A stretch of DNA of 41,465 nt from Deltaproteobacteria bacterium (lineage in GTDB: Bacteria > Desulfobacterota > Desulfobacteria > Desulfobacterales > Desulfatibacillaceae): assembly GCA_016235345.1 (NCBI GenBank), contig JACRLG010000026.1, forward strand, positions 7,480-48,944, given 5' to 3'. The notes under the pieces were generated by a model that saw only the letters and a program-made list of their open reading frames with translations, made no database searches and was not told the DNA's origin. Positions 32,554 to 41,028 of the stretch are shown piece by piece; within the stretch, counting starts at the first letter, position 1; each line of letters starts with the position of its first letter. The position numbers and the translations under genes are program-made.

Positions 32554-33417
32554 ATGTGGATAATAATAACCCTTGTATGCGCCTTTTTTTTCGCCACCTC
32601 GGACGCCCTTTCCAAGGCGGCTCTCAGGGACAGCCCGCCCTTTGGCGTTGCCTGGGTTCGCTACGCCCTGGGCGCGCCGTTTTTGTGGGTATTCCTGCCC
32701 TGGTGCCGACTGCCGCCCGAAATCGGCCAGTACGCCTTATATTTCGCCCTGGCCATGCCTCTGGAGATACTGGCCATAGTCTTCTACATGAGGGCACTTT
32801 CCCGCTCGCCACTCAGCCTTACGGTCCCCTTTCTGGCCTTCACCCCGGTTGCTGCCATTTTTACGGGCTGGCTCATCCTGGGCGAAAAGCCCAACCTCGC
32901 CGGAATCGGAGGCGTCTTCCTGGTGGCCGGGGGAGCCTATGTGCTTTCCCTTAGAAAGGAGGTGCCCGGCCTTCTGTCCCCCTTCCGCCTGCTTCTGGTG
33001 GAGCGGGGGTCGCTGATGATGCTGGCGGTGGCCATGATATATTCGGTGACCGCCATTGCGGGAAAAAAGATGGTGCTGCTCTCCTCCCCCTTTTTCATGG
33101 CCATATCGTATAACCTCGGAATGAGCATTGCCCTTACCTTTTTTCTCGCCCTAAGGCACGGGCCGCAGATATTTCCCAAGCTGGTCACACGCCCCATTTT
33201 GTGGGCGGTAGGTCTTTCCGAATCCCTGCACGCCGCCACCCACGTAATCGCCATAACCATGGCCCCGGCTGCCTACATGATAGCGGTAAAGAGGGTCTCC
33301 CTGTTTTTCGGGGTTCTTTACGGGATTTTTCTTTTCAGGGAGGGCTCGGCGGCCTTCAGGCTGGCCGGAAGCCTCATAATGCTTCTGGGTGTATTCACCC
33401 TCGCTTTTTTCAGATGA
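32554..33417 (+). CDS. EamA/DMT family transporter
   Basis: 287 residues with about ten hydrophobic segments in two halves, the typical size and layout of drug/metabolite transporters with two EamA repeats. Visible family features are the opening hydrophobic helix with FFATSDALSKAAL, FLAFTPVAAIFTGWLILGEKP in the first repeat, and the last-helix GSLIMLLGVFTLAFF. It is an inner-membrane exporter or importer of a small molecule; the substrate cannot be read from sequence. It starts 86 bases after the radical SAM gene in the same direction and may be co-transcribed with it, possibly exporting its product (inference). Confidence 0.88.
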   Translation: MWIIITLVCAFFFATSDALSKAALRDSPPFGVAWVRYALGAPFLWVFLPWCRLPPEIGQYALYFALAMPLEILAIVFYMRALSRSPLSLTVPFLAFTPVAAIFTGWLILGEKPNLAGIGGVFLVAGGAYVLSLRKEVPGLLSPFRLLLVERGSLMMLAVAMIYSVTAIAGKKMVLLSSPFFMAISYNLGMSIALTFFLALRHGPQIFPKLVTRPILWAVGLSESLHAATHVIAITMAPAAYMIAVKRVSLFFGVLYGIFLFREGSAAFRLAGSLIMLLGVFTLAFFR

Positions 33418-33552
33418 ATTTCCGGTTTGGCCTTCTCGAAGTCATTGCACGCAAAGCAAAAATTGGTTTATACTTCGACTCCACTCCACAGTATTGACGA
33501 TTTCCGGTCGGCGGGAAGAACAAACTTTTACACACTCCACCTCCTGCCTTTC

Positions 33553-33579
33553 TTGACAAATTATTAAGGATACCATAAC
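33553..33579 (+). promoter_or_regulatory. Putative sigma-70 promoter for panC
   Basis: A perfect -35 TTGACA (33553-33558) and a -10-like CATAAC (33574-33579), 15-base spacing. Transcription would begin near 33586, about 40 bases before the expected panC N terminus. Confidence 0.4.
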
Positions 33580-33653
33580 TTTTTGCCCCTTGTCGCAACC
33601 CTCCCCAAAGGATTAGCGAGGCCGCCATAGAAATCATAGCCAAAAAAGAGGAA

Positions 33654-34472
33654 ATGTACGCCGCCACCGACGCCGTAAGAAGGGCGGGCGGAAGGGTGGT
33701 TTTCGTTCCCACCATGGGATTTCTGCACGAAGGCCACTTGGCCCTCATGCACGAGGCCATGCGACATGGTGATTTCCTGGTGGTGTCAATCTTCGTCAAC
33801 CCCACCCAGTTCGGCCCCAACGAGGATTTGGAAAAATATCCCAAAAATCTCGAAGGCGACCTGAAAATGTGTGAATCGGCAGGCTGCGGCGCGGTTTACA
33901 CCCCCACGGCCAAGTCCATGTACGGGAAGGGTTTTGAGACCTACGTATCGCTCTCCGACCTTCCCAACCACCTCTGCGGCCTTTCCCGCCCGGGGCATTT
34001 CAGGGGCGTGGCCACGGTGGTCACGAAGCTCTTCAACACCGTTCGCCCCCACGCCGCGATTTTCGGCGAAAAGGACTTCCAGCAGCTTGCGGTGATACGG
34101 CGCATGGTGAAGGACCTCGACTTTTTCATCGAAATAGTCGGCCTTCCCACGGTGCGGGAACCGGACGGCCTTGCCAAAAGCTCGCGCAATTCATATCTTG
34201 GGGCCGATGATCGCAAAAAGTCGCTTATCCTTTACGAAACCCTGTGCGAAACCGCTGACGCAGTGGCCAAAGGCGGGCGCGACGCGGGCCTTCTGATAAG
34301 CCGCGCAACGGATAAAATACTCGCCGCAGGCGGAACTGAAATAGACTACGTGGCCATAAGCGACCCCGAAACACTCGAAGACATGTTCACCGTTGACCGG
34401 CCCGCAGTGATGGCCCTGGCGGTGAAACTCGGAAATACCAGGCTTATCGACAACATGATGCTTTTGCCATAA
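33654..34472 (+). CDS. panC: Pantothenate synthetase PanC
   Basis: Joins pantoate and beta-alanine with ATP in coenzyme A synthesis, in the cytosol. The nucleotidyl-transferase motif PTMGFLHEGHLAL, then FVNPTQFGPNEDL, HFRGVATVVTKLF, FGEKDFQQ and LAKSSRNSYL (usually LAMSSRN) are present; the length is 272 residues from this ATG. The family's N terminus is about 9 residues longer, and the upstream in-frame codons spell the expected IEIIAKKEE. No ATG, GTG or TTG precedes them before the in-frame stop at 33576; the codon where methionine belongs is ATA (33627). Either translation starts at 33654 with a short N terminus, at a rare ATA/ATT codon, or the start was mutated. Confidence 0.93.
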   Translation: MYAATDAVRRAGGRVVFVPTMGFLHEGHLALMHEAMRHGDFLVVSIFVNPTQFGPNEDLEKYPKNLEGDLKMCESAGCGAVYTPTAKSMYGKGFETYVSLSDLPNHLCGLSRPGHFRGVATVVTKLFNTVRPHAAIFGEKDFQQLAVIRRMVKDLDFFIEIVGLPTVREPDGLAKSSRNSYLGADDRKKSLILYETLCETADAVAKGGRDAGLLISRATDKILAAGGTEIDYVAISDPETLEDMFTVDRPAVMALAVKLGNTRLIDNMMLLP

Positions 34473-34511
34473 ACCCCAACCTTTAAACGGAACCCGCCAG
34501 GAGAACCATAA

Positions 34512-35687
34512 ATGAGCAACCAGCAATTCCTCTTCACCTCAGAATCCGTCACAGAAGGACATCCGGACAAGGTGGCGGACGCCATTTCCGATTCCGTCCT
34601 GGACGCAATCATGACAAGGGACCCCAAGTGCCGGGTGGCCTGCGAAACCCTGGTCACCACCGGCCTTGCCTTCATAGCCGGTGAAATCACCACGTCCTGC
34701 TACGTGGACATCCCGGAAATCGTGCGCGGCACAATCAGGGACATCGGCTACAATTCCTCCCAGATGGGTTTTGACTGGCAGACCTGCGCCGTGGTCACAT
34801 CCATCGACCACCAGAGCGCCGACATAGCCATGGGCGTGGACGAGGACCCGGAAAAGGAAAAGGAGCAGGGCGCGGGCGATCAGGGCCTCATGTTCGGATA
34901 CGCCACCGACGAGACCCCGGAACTCATGCCCATGCCCGTGGCCTTTGCCCATAAACTGAGCCATCGCCTGGCCACTGTCCGCAAGAACGGCGCAATCGAT
35001 TTTCTGCGCCCGGACGGCAAGACCCAGGTCACCATAGAATACGCCGACGGAAAGCCCAAAAGGGTGGACACCATCGTCATCGCGGCCCAGCACAAGCCCG
35101 ACGTTTCCCAGGCCGAGGTGCGCGACGCGGTCATCGATGAGGTCATCAAGAAGGTCATCCCCAAGGAGATGATCGACGGCGACACCCGCTTTTTCATCAA
35201 CGCCACCGGGCGCTTCGTCATCGGCGGCCCCATGGGCGACTGCGGGCTCACGGGCCGCAAGATCATAGTGGACACCTACGGCGGCCAGGGCTCCCACGGC
35301 GGCGGCTGCTTCTCCGGCAAGGACCCCAGCAAGGTTGACCGCTCGGCCTCCTACATGGCCCGCCACATAGCCAAGAATCTCGTGGCATCCGGCATCTGCC
35401 ACAAGTGCGAGGTCCAGATAGCCTACGCCATCGGCGTCGCACGGCCCGTATCCATAATGGTGGATTTCATGGGCACCGGCGTCATAAGCGAAGCCCGCGC
35501 CAGGGAAATAGTGATCGAGGTCTTCGACCTTCGCCCCAAGGCCATCATAAGCTACCTCGACCTTCTAAAGCCCATCTATCGCAAGACCTCGGCTTACGGC
35601 CATTTTGGCCGCACCGAGCCGGGCTTCACCTGGGAGATGACCAATCAGGCGGCGAAGATCAGGGAACTGGCGGGGCTCAAAAAATAA
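34512..35687 (+). CDS. metK: S-adenosylmethionine synthetase MetK
   Basis: 391 residues; AGGAG precedes the ATG. It makes SAM from methionine and ATP. Family motifs are [30 protein letters not shown] (ATP site), [12 protein letters not shown] and [13 protein letters not shown], and AYGHFGR near the end. The phosphate-binding segment reads GGGCFSGKD where the common form is GGGAFSGKD. It is 39 bases after panC, too short for a SAM riboswitch. The gene is followed within 3 bases by nested repeat copy 3 and then by the damaged ahcY, its partner in the methyl cycle. Confidence 0.97.
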   Translation: MSNQQFLFTSESVTEGHPDKVADAISDSVLDAIMTRDPKCRVACETLVTTGLAFIAGEITTSCYVDIPEIVRGTIRDIGYNSSQMGFDWQTCAVVTSIDHQSADIAMGVDEDPEKEKEQGAGDQGLMFGYATDETPELMPMPVAFAHKLSHRLATVRKNGAIDFLRPDGKTQVTIEYADGKPKRVDTIVIAAQHKPDVSQAEVRDAVIDEVIKKVIPKEMIDGDTRFFINATGRFVIGGPMGDCGLTGRKIIVDTYGGQGSHGGGCFSGKDPSKVDRSASYMARHIAKNLVASGICHKCEVQIAYAIGVARPVSIMVDFMGTGVISEARAREIVIEVFDLRPKAIISYLDLLKPIYRKTSAYGHFGRTEPGFTWEMTNQAAKIRELAGLKK

Positions 35688-35690
35688 AAC

Positions 35691-35798
35691 GCCTGACTAA
35701 AAACGCGAACTGCTGTGTCACGCGCGAGCCGGGCAGGGCTGGGCACATCGTCTCTCCCGCCAGGCTCGCGCTTTCCCTTTCATCGTTTTTATCCAGGC
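35691..35798 (+). repeat. Nested inverted-repeat element, copy 3 (after metK)
   Basis: Outer arms GCCTGACTAAAAACG (35691-35705) and CGTTTTTATCCAGGC (35784-35798) pair at 13 of 15 positions. CGAACTGCTGTGTCA follows the left arm. The inner stem pairs 35722-35734 with 35759-35771 at 12 of 13 positions (GCGCGAGCC core). The element starts 3 bases after the metK stop. Confidence 0.78.
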
Positions 35799-35866
35799 TT
35801 TGCGAATAGCCTTTGACGACGGCCTTACAAGCCTTTCCACTAACGTTCAACGCGCTCATAATATAA

Positions 35867-36991
<1,125 letters not shown>

Positions 36992-36994
36992 CCT

Positions 36995-37114
36995 GGGCAA
37001 TCACAAGCGCGAACTGCTGTGTCAGGCGGGTTCGGGCGGGTCGTCATGTACCTTGTGTACTATTCCTCCCCGCCCGAACCCGCCTTCCTTGCATCTCATC
37101 GCTTGTGATTGCCC
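36995..37114 (+). repeat. Nested inverted-repeat element, copy 4 (after ahcY)
   Basis: Perfect 15-bp outer arms with a sequence unlike the other copies: GGGCAATCACAAGCG (36995-37009) and its complement (37100-37114). CGAACTGCTGTGTCA follows the left arm. A perfect 16-bp inner stem pairs 37025-37040 with 37069-37084. CCTTGCATCTCAT precedes the right arm. The element starts 3 bases after the ahcY stop. Confidence 0.85.
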
Positions 37115-37205
37115 CGGCCCGCGCCAGATGGTAAGGTGTTGAAGACAAAAAGGCACGGCAAGGCTGCTTGCCCCGGCCCGTGACGGAAGGGGAGAAGGCA
37201 TTTCG

Positions 37206-37253
37206 TTTGCAATATCAAAGCGATGTTGCAAAATGGCCCGGATAGGGTATATA
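37206..37253 (+). promoter_or_regulatory. Putative queF promoter with overlapping dyad operator
   Basis: TTTGCAATAT (37206-37215) and ATGTTGCAAA (37223-37232) form a 10-base inverted repeat with one mismatch and a 7-base gap. TTGCAA (37226-37231) could be a -35, with TATATA (37248-37253) as -10 at 16-base spacing, so the dyad would overlap the -35. No preQ1 riboswitch was recognised. Confidence 0.35.
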
Positions 37254-37371
37254 GACTGGTTGGGTGGTCCTGCGGGCATGGCGGGTTCACCCAGCCTTTT
37301 TTTGTGTCAGTCCCGGCGATTTGAAAAAAAGACGTCTTGGGGACGACCTGCGCTTTTTTGCGGAGAATTTG

Positions 37372-37812
37372 ATGGAAAAAACGTTTTCCCTGAATCCGGC
37401 CTCACCCGATACCGTCGACCTGGCGGTTCTTTTGGCCGTACCTTACCAGTACGCCGGAAAAAGGGACATCACTGTGGAAATCGTGCAGCCGGAATTCACC
37501 TCTGTCTGCCCCATGACCGGCCTTCCTGATTTCGGAATCATAACGGTTGTTTACTGCCCCAACGAACGGATAGTGGAACTCAAGAGCTTCAAGTATTATC
37601 TGTTGCAGTACCGGAACGTGGGGATTTTTTACGAGCACGTGATAAACAGAATCCTGGACCATCTGGTTGATGCGGTCGATCCCCAGTGGATGAGCGTCAC
37701 CGGCGATTTCACCCCCAGGGGCGGCATCAAGACCGTAGTCACCGCCCGGCACGGCATTGTGCCCTGTCATGCTCTCCCATTGCATGAAAAATTCGCCGGG
37801 AAACCGGCATAA
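37372..37812 (+). CDS. queF: NADPH-dependent 7-cyano-7-deazaguanine reductase QueF
   Basis: Start chosen at ATG 37372, with GGAG six bases upstream; this removes an unrelated extension and leaves 146 residues, the size of the single-domain (YkvM-type) QueF. It reduces preQ0 to preQ1 in queuosine synthesis. Motifs are FTSVCPMTGLPDFG (Cys46 nucleophile and Asp53), ELKSFKYYLLQYRN (the QueF signature) and FYEHVINRI. It stands alone, without other que genes in the window. An inverted repeat overlapping a possible promoter lies upstream. Confidence 0.95.
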   Translation: MEKTFSLNPASPDTVDLAVLLAVPYQYAGKRDITVEIVQPEFTSVCPMTGLPDFGIITVVYCPNERIVELKSFKYYLLQYRNVGIFYEHVINRILDHLVDAVDPQWMSVTGDFTPRGGIKTVVTARHGIVPCHALPLHEKFAGKPA

Positions 37813-37855
37813 TTGCATTTTCCACCACTCAAACGTCTCAACCGGGACCTTTCAA

Positions 37856-38743
37856 ATGAAAAACCTGCGCGTTCTGACTGCACTGATCCTTGTCATGGCG
37901 GTGTTCCCGTTTTTTTCCTGCGCCGGGAAAAAGGCCCAGGTCATACCTGCCGGAACCGATTGCGCCCCCATCGCCCAGGCAGGCTTGAAAATGGGCGTCT
38001 TCGTGGCCCCCTTTTCCGGGGCCGTTCCCGACGGCTCGCCTAACGGAGAAGCCTTCTACAAGCTAATGCGGGAAAAAATCGCCAAAAAGGCCGGTGGTAT
38101 AAGATACACTGCGGATCCCGGCCTTGAAGACGGAGCGCGCAAGCAGGAAATCGGCCCCACCGGCTGCGTCAACCCCCTGGCCCTTCTTGAGGACGCTGCG
38201 GCGAAGGGCGTGGCGGCGGTCGTCATAGGATGCTTCGAGGACCCGGAGACTGCAGCGGAAAAGCACGGGCTCTACGGTTTCCGCGAGGAACTGTGCGTAA
38301 CCAGCCTCCACCTTAGAATCTGGGTCTATGAAACCCGCACCCTCACCAAGATTTTAGACACCAACCTTTCCCAGAAACTCACCGGGGCCGACGCGCCCAA
38401 GACCACCGATCAATGCCTCGCCATCGTCTCGGAAAAACTGGCGACAGTGGCGGCTGACGCCGTGGCCTCCGCCCTTCTTGACATACCCTGGACCGCCTTC
38501 ATCACCGAATCCAGCCCAAAGGGCGTCACCATAGCGGCGGGCTCGGAAAGCGGCCTTGTGGAAGGCGCCTGCCTGGTTGTCTTCGGCCCCGGCAACATGC
38601 TGGTTGGCGCGGGCGACAACGCCTACTGTGTGCCCGGCCCCCAGGTGGGAAGGGTGCGGCTCACCAAGGTGAGCGAAGGACAAAGCCAAGCCGAACTGGT
38701 TTACGGCCAGGCTCCGGCCATGTCATGGGTGGGGCTCGATTAG
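37856..38743 (+). CDS. Exported lipoprotein, possibly CsgG/FlgT-like
   Basis: Start taken at ATG 37856, which gives a lipoprotein signal peptide (basic start, hydrophobic core, FFSC with Cys22 as the lipid-bearing residue) and 295 residues. The middle part (MGVFVAPFSG, LLEDAAAKGVAAVVIGCFED, LHLRIWVYETRTLTKILDT) resembles the CsgG/curli-assembly type alpha/beta domain. The C-terminal part (GVTIAAGSESGLVEGACLVVFGPG..., GRVRLTKVSEGQSQAEL) resembles the FlgT C-terminal domain. The likely location is the outer membrane, periplasmic face. This family call is a weak one; the function is unknown. A long hairpin follows 4 bases after the stop. Confidence 0.75.
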   Translation: MKNLRVLTALILVMAVFPFFSCAGKKAQVIPAGTDCAPIAQAGLKMGVFVAPFSGAVPDGSPNGEAFYKLMREKIAKKAGGIRYTADPGLEDGARKQEIGPTGCVNPLALLEDAAAKGVAAVVIGCFEDPETAAEKHGLYGFREELCVTSLHLRIWVYETRTLTKILDTNLSQKLTGADAPKTTDQCLAIVSEKLATVAADAVASALLDIPWTAFITESSPKGVTIAAGSESGLVEGACLVVFGPGNMLVGAGDNAYCVPGPQVGRVRLTKVSEGQSQAELVYGQAPAMSWVGLD

Positions 38744-38747
38744 CTGG

Positions 38748-38786
38748 CCGGTCCGCAACAGGCCCGCGCGGCTTGTTGCGGACCGG
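38748..38786. terminator. Hairpin between convergent genes (possible bidirectional terminator)
   Basis: A perfect 13-bp stem: CCGGTCCGCAACA (38748-38760) with its complement (38774-38786), 13-base loop. It lies exactly between the ends of the lipoprotein gene and the - strand DUF1573 gene. There is no T-run on either side, so intrinsic termination would be weak. Confidence 0.5.
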
Positions 38787-38791
38787 AAAAC

Positions 38792-39529
38792 TTATCTTGA
38801 TCTTCCCGCCGGGCGCTTGATTTTCGCGCGGACGGGTATCGAAAATTGCGGCCTTTCCTTCAAATTCGTGCGCACCACAATTGATTCAAAATACTGCATG
38901 GGTGTTTCGCTGATGTTGGCCACCCGAACCTCGTAGGCCCTTTTGCCCCCGCGCTTTACCTCCTTATATTCAACCTTTATTCTCTGCCCCGGAGACGCCG
39001 ACACCCCGGTCACGCGGAAGGGATGGACGGGAGTTATAAACAGGGACTGGGCAAGCCTTGAACCCGCAACGCCCTCCAGCTTCACCATCGACGGCCAGAT
39101 TTCGGCAAAGACCGTTACGTTTCCTGAAATGAAAAGACTGATTGCCGGATTTTTGGGGTCATTGGTATCCAGCTGCGCAACCTGTGAATATTTCCTGCCG
39201 CCGTAACCTGCGGTCAGTGCCTTGATGGTGACCTTTCCCTCGCCCCCGGCGGGGATTTCCCGCGTGTAATAAGCGGCTGCGCACCCTCAGCCCGTATGGA
39301 CCCTGTTAATGACGAGGCTCGATCCTCCCCTGTTCCTCACGACAAAATCGTGGGTGACCTCAGTTCCGTCCAATACCGGCGCGAACTCGAACCTGGGCTC
39401 CGGCACAAGCGCCAAGGGAGAGCCTCCGGCCAGGGCATCCCGGCCAGCCGCGCTCGCCAGGATCAATACCGGCAGCGACAGTGCGGCAACTTTAAAGACG
39501 ATGCGCCGCAATCCGCGAAAATGATACAT
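38792..39529 (-). CDS. Exported DUF1573 protein with in-frame TGA (candidate selenoprotein)
   Basis: Reading from ATG 39529 (AGGGACGAG just upstream), the product has a signal peptide ending near DALA and a DUF1573 domain: FEFAPVLDGTEVTHDFVVRNRGG, LVINRVHTG, then TGA (39287-39289), then GCAAAYYTREIPAGGEG and LDTNDPKNPAISLFISGNV. A second similar domain runs to the stop at 38792. The frame is the same on both sides of the TGA, with no other stop over 245 codons. In DUF1573 proteins this place reads V-T-x-C-G-C, so the TGA (codon 81) replaces the first conserved cysteine. Selenocysteine is the likeliest reading. The alternatives are a TGC-to-TGA nonsense mutation or a base error. The product would be periplasmic; the role of the family is not established. 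Confidence 0.7.
39243..39276 (-). promoter_or_regulatory. Candidate SECIS hairpin region downstream of the TGA
   Basis: On the - strand, 10-43 bases after the TGA, three overlapping hairpins are possible: CCGC/GCGG with a 9-base loop (39260-39276), GCGGG/CCCGC with a 5-base loop (39249-39263), and UCCCC/GGGGG with loop GCC (39243-39255). Bacterial SECIS elements lie in this distance range, inside the coding region. I cannot say which, if any, forms. Confidence 0.35.
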
Positions 39530-39974
39530 GTTCTCGTCCCTCTCAGTTGTTAAGCTGAAGAACCTTGAAAGATCACGCATTATGACCAGCGAGGCAAGAC
39601 CCCCAAAGGGGGATTCCGGAGCATGGCGGTGTGACGCCCGGCTCAGGCGCTTGCCGTAAAGCCCGGCCCCTTTCATAGTACAGGTGAACCTGCCTTTGAG
39701 ACGTCCTGGGGCGGCCCCCAAAGAGCCTCGTCGGCATATCCTGGGTCAGGCGCCTGACGCGTCAACCCTCATGCGCTTCCTCCAACCTCGCACCCGGCCC
39801 TCATTTAAGCCCTGGTGTTCTTCTCCCTGGCTGGTTTATACCACAGCCGGTCAGGCAGATGAATTATCATTTTGGATGCCGTCAAATCGGCATCTGCATT
39901 GCATCAAATTGGCTATTCGGATTATTTGTGCTTGACAAAATCCCGGGCGGATAATAGAAACGGCAAGTTTTTAC
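39530..39974. other. Intergenic region between DUF1573 gene and tRNA-Arg
   Basis: 445 bases with no supported gene. It holds a CCCCC-AAA-GGGGG hairpin (39600-39612), a perfect 14-base palindrome GTCAGGCGCCTGAC (39745-39758), and the tRNA promoter at 39932-39960. The promoter of the DUF1573 gene must be in its left part but was not identified. Confidence 0.6.
39932..39960 (+). promoter_or_regulatory. Sigma-70 promoter of tRNA-Arg
   Basis: Perfect -35 TTGACA (39932-39937), 17-base spacer, -10 TAGAAA (39955-39960; an overlapping GATAAT is also present). The tRNA begins 14 bases later. Confidence 0.75.
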
Positions 39975-40051
39975 GCGCCCGTAGCTCAGCTGGATAGTGT
40001 GCCGGACTACGAATCCGTAGGTCGCAAGTTCGAATCTTGCCGGGCGTACCA
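39975..40051 (+). tRNA. tRNA-Arg (anticodon ACG)
   Basis: 77 bases including an encoded CCA. Acceptor stem GCGCCCG pairs with CGGGCGT (first pair G-U). The D-loop is normal (AGCTCAGCTGGATAG), the anticodon loop CTACGAA carries ACG, and the T-arm GCAAG-TTCGAAT-CTTGC is perfect. The outermost anticodon-stem pair (27-43) is a C-U mismatch. A34 would be edited to inosine to read CGU, CGC and CGA codons. Confidence 0.95.
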
Positions 40052-40060
40052 TAGAAAACC

Positions 40061-40097
40061 AAAGGGAATCAGGCTTTTAGCTTGGTTCCCTTTTCAT
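40061..40097 (+). terminator. Intrinsic terminator after tRNA-Arg
   Basis: A 14-bp stem (40061-40074 with 40080-40093, two G-U pairs) and loop TTTTA, followed by a T-rich tract. It begins 9 bases after the tRNA. Confidence 0.85.
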
Positions 40098-40128
40098 TTT
40101 GGCGCTTCTTAAATTTGCCGGAAAATGG

Positions 40129-40202
40129 TTTTACCCAGCTTTTACCCAGCTTTTTTTGAATCCTATCTTTTGCCCAGCCTTTTACCCAGCTTTTTACCCA
40201 GC
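40129..40202. repeat. Five direct repeats TTTTACCCAGC (possible integrase arm sites)
   Basis: Copies at 40129-40139, 40140-40150, 40168-40178 (one mismatch), 40180-40190 and 40192-40202. Short direct repeats beside a tRNA gene resemble the arm-type binding sites of tyrosine integrases at att sites. No integrase gene is in the window. On the - strand the same sequence could encode a Leu-Gly-Lys repeat, but no start or ribosome-binding site accompanies it. Confidence 0.45.
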
Positions 40203-40597
40203 CTTTCAGAACCACCACCACGGCCAGGGCGAACCCGTCCGGGTGATCCTCATGGGGGCCTCAATTGTGATGGAGTCGCCGGGCAGGGAATAAGGCTTCC
40301 CTTCCTGCCAGAAGTCAACGACGTCCGGGTGATCCCTTCCGGGGCCGTGGAAAGGTTCCGGTGATCCGGCCAAGGGAAAGCACTACCGAAAGCCGGGGCA
40401 TCCTTCCCTGTGCGCCTTCGGGTGTATTGATGCTGGAATGTGGCCGCCTGTGGTCAACGTGGGCAGGCTTTAAGGCTTCGGGAATGGGTCAAGCAGGCTA
40501 AAAACGTCAGGGGCTTGCAGGTGATTTGCCCGCCGGGTGATCCGGCATTTCCTTACTTCAAAAATTCCAAGGCCCGCGCCGGGATTTTAGGGTCAGG
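40203..40597. other. Non-coding or decayed region downstream of tRNA-Arg
   Basis: 395 bases with no supported gene. A box CCGG(G)TGATCC occurs four times (40239-40249, 40325-40335, 40358-40367, 40533-40543). The longest + strand frame here (40440-40781) lacks similarity to anything and overlaps the Sel1 remnant on the other strand. Confidence 0.5.
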
Positions 40598-40846
40598 TCA
40601 CTCTTTGGAATGTTCGGGCGGTTTCGGCTTCCACTCCCGCGCCTTTTTTTGGGCTTCGGCTATTTGGGCCGGGGTCATAATATCTGCTAAAAGATCGCGT
40701 TGCCTAACGGCATCATCATGGTCTTCACCGGCTGGTGATCTGGCCGCCGATAAATTAAACCACTTGTGGGCTGTAACATAGTCTTGAGGAACGCCATGAC
40801 CTTGAGAGTAGATTACGCCCAGATTGAATTGCGCATCAGTATCTCC
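40598..40846 (-). pseudogene. Remnant of a Sel1-repeat protein (C-terminal 82 codons)
   Basis: The - strand reads GDTDAQFNLGVIYSQGHGVPQDYVTAHKW in pieces, then FNLSAARSPAGEDHDDAVRQRD and MTPAQIAEAQKKAREWKPKPP before a TGA at 40598-40600. This is the last Sel1 (TPR-like) repeat plus the typical C-terminal tail of such proteins. A TGA (40847-40849) stands in frame just upstream of the repeat, where the preceding repeat should join, and no start codon or ribosome-binding site fits. It is therefore a 5'-truncated relic. Its presence next to the tRNA-Arg suggests local rearrangement. Confidence 0.75.
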
Positions 40847-41028
40847 TCAAAAACTCATACCTTTAGGTGAGGAGCATCGGCATTCGTCGGGAGCTATTTT
40901 TTCGGGCATCGGGTTCCGAAAAGTAGAGTAAACTGAAATCGGATTTGTCCAATTCAGGCTGAACCAAAACAAAATCCGTTTCTTGATTTAACACCACATG
41001 GTACCAGGCTCAAAAGACTTGAAGGCAA

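Larger units (their letters stand above)
36992..37371. other. Intergenic region between ahcY and queF
   Basis: 380 bases. It holds repeat copy 4 (36995-37114), then the dyad and promoter-like sequence before queF. No further gene; a longer frame from 37264 joins queF but lacks family similarity before 37372. Confidence 0.6.

Noticed and set aside
34473-34511. SAM riboswitch before metK
   Set aside because: Only 39 bases separate panC and metK, too short for the known classes.
37115-37371. preQ1 riboswitch before queF
   Set aside because: No C-rich pseudoknot loop followed by an A-rich tail overlapping the ribosome-binding site was found.
39530-39721. N-terminal extension of the DUF1573 gene to 39721
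   Set aside because: It would place the signal peptide about 65 residues inside the protein; the ATG at 39529 has a better ribosome-binding site and puts the signal peptide at the N terminus.
40440-40781. 113-codon + strand open frame
   Set aside because: It overlaps the Sel1-repeat remnant, whose - strand translation is clearly family-like, and has no ribosome-binding site or similarity.
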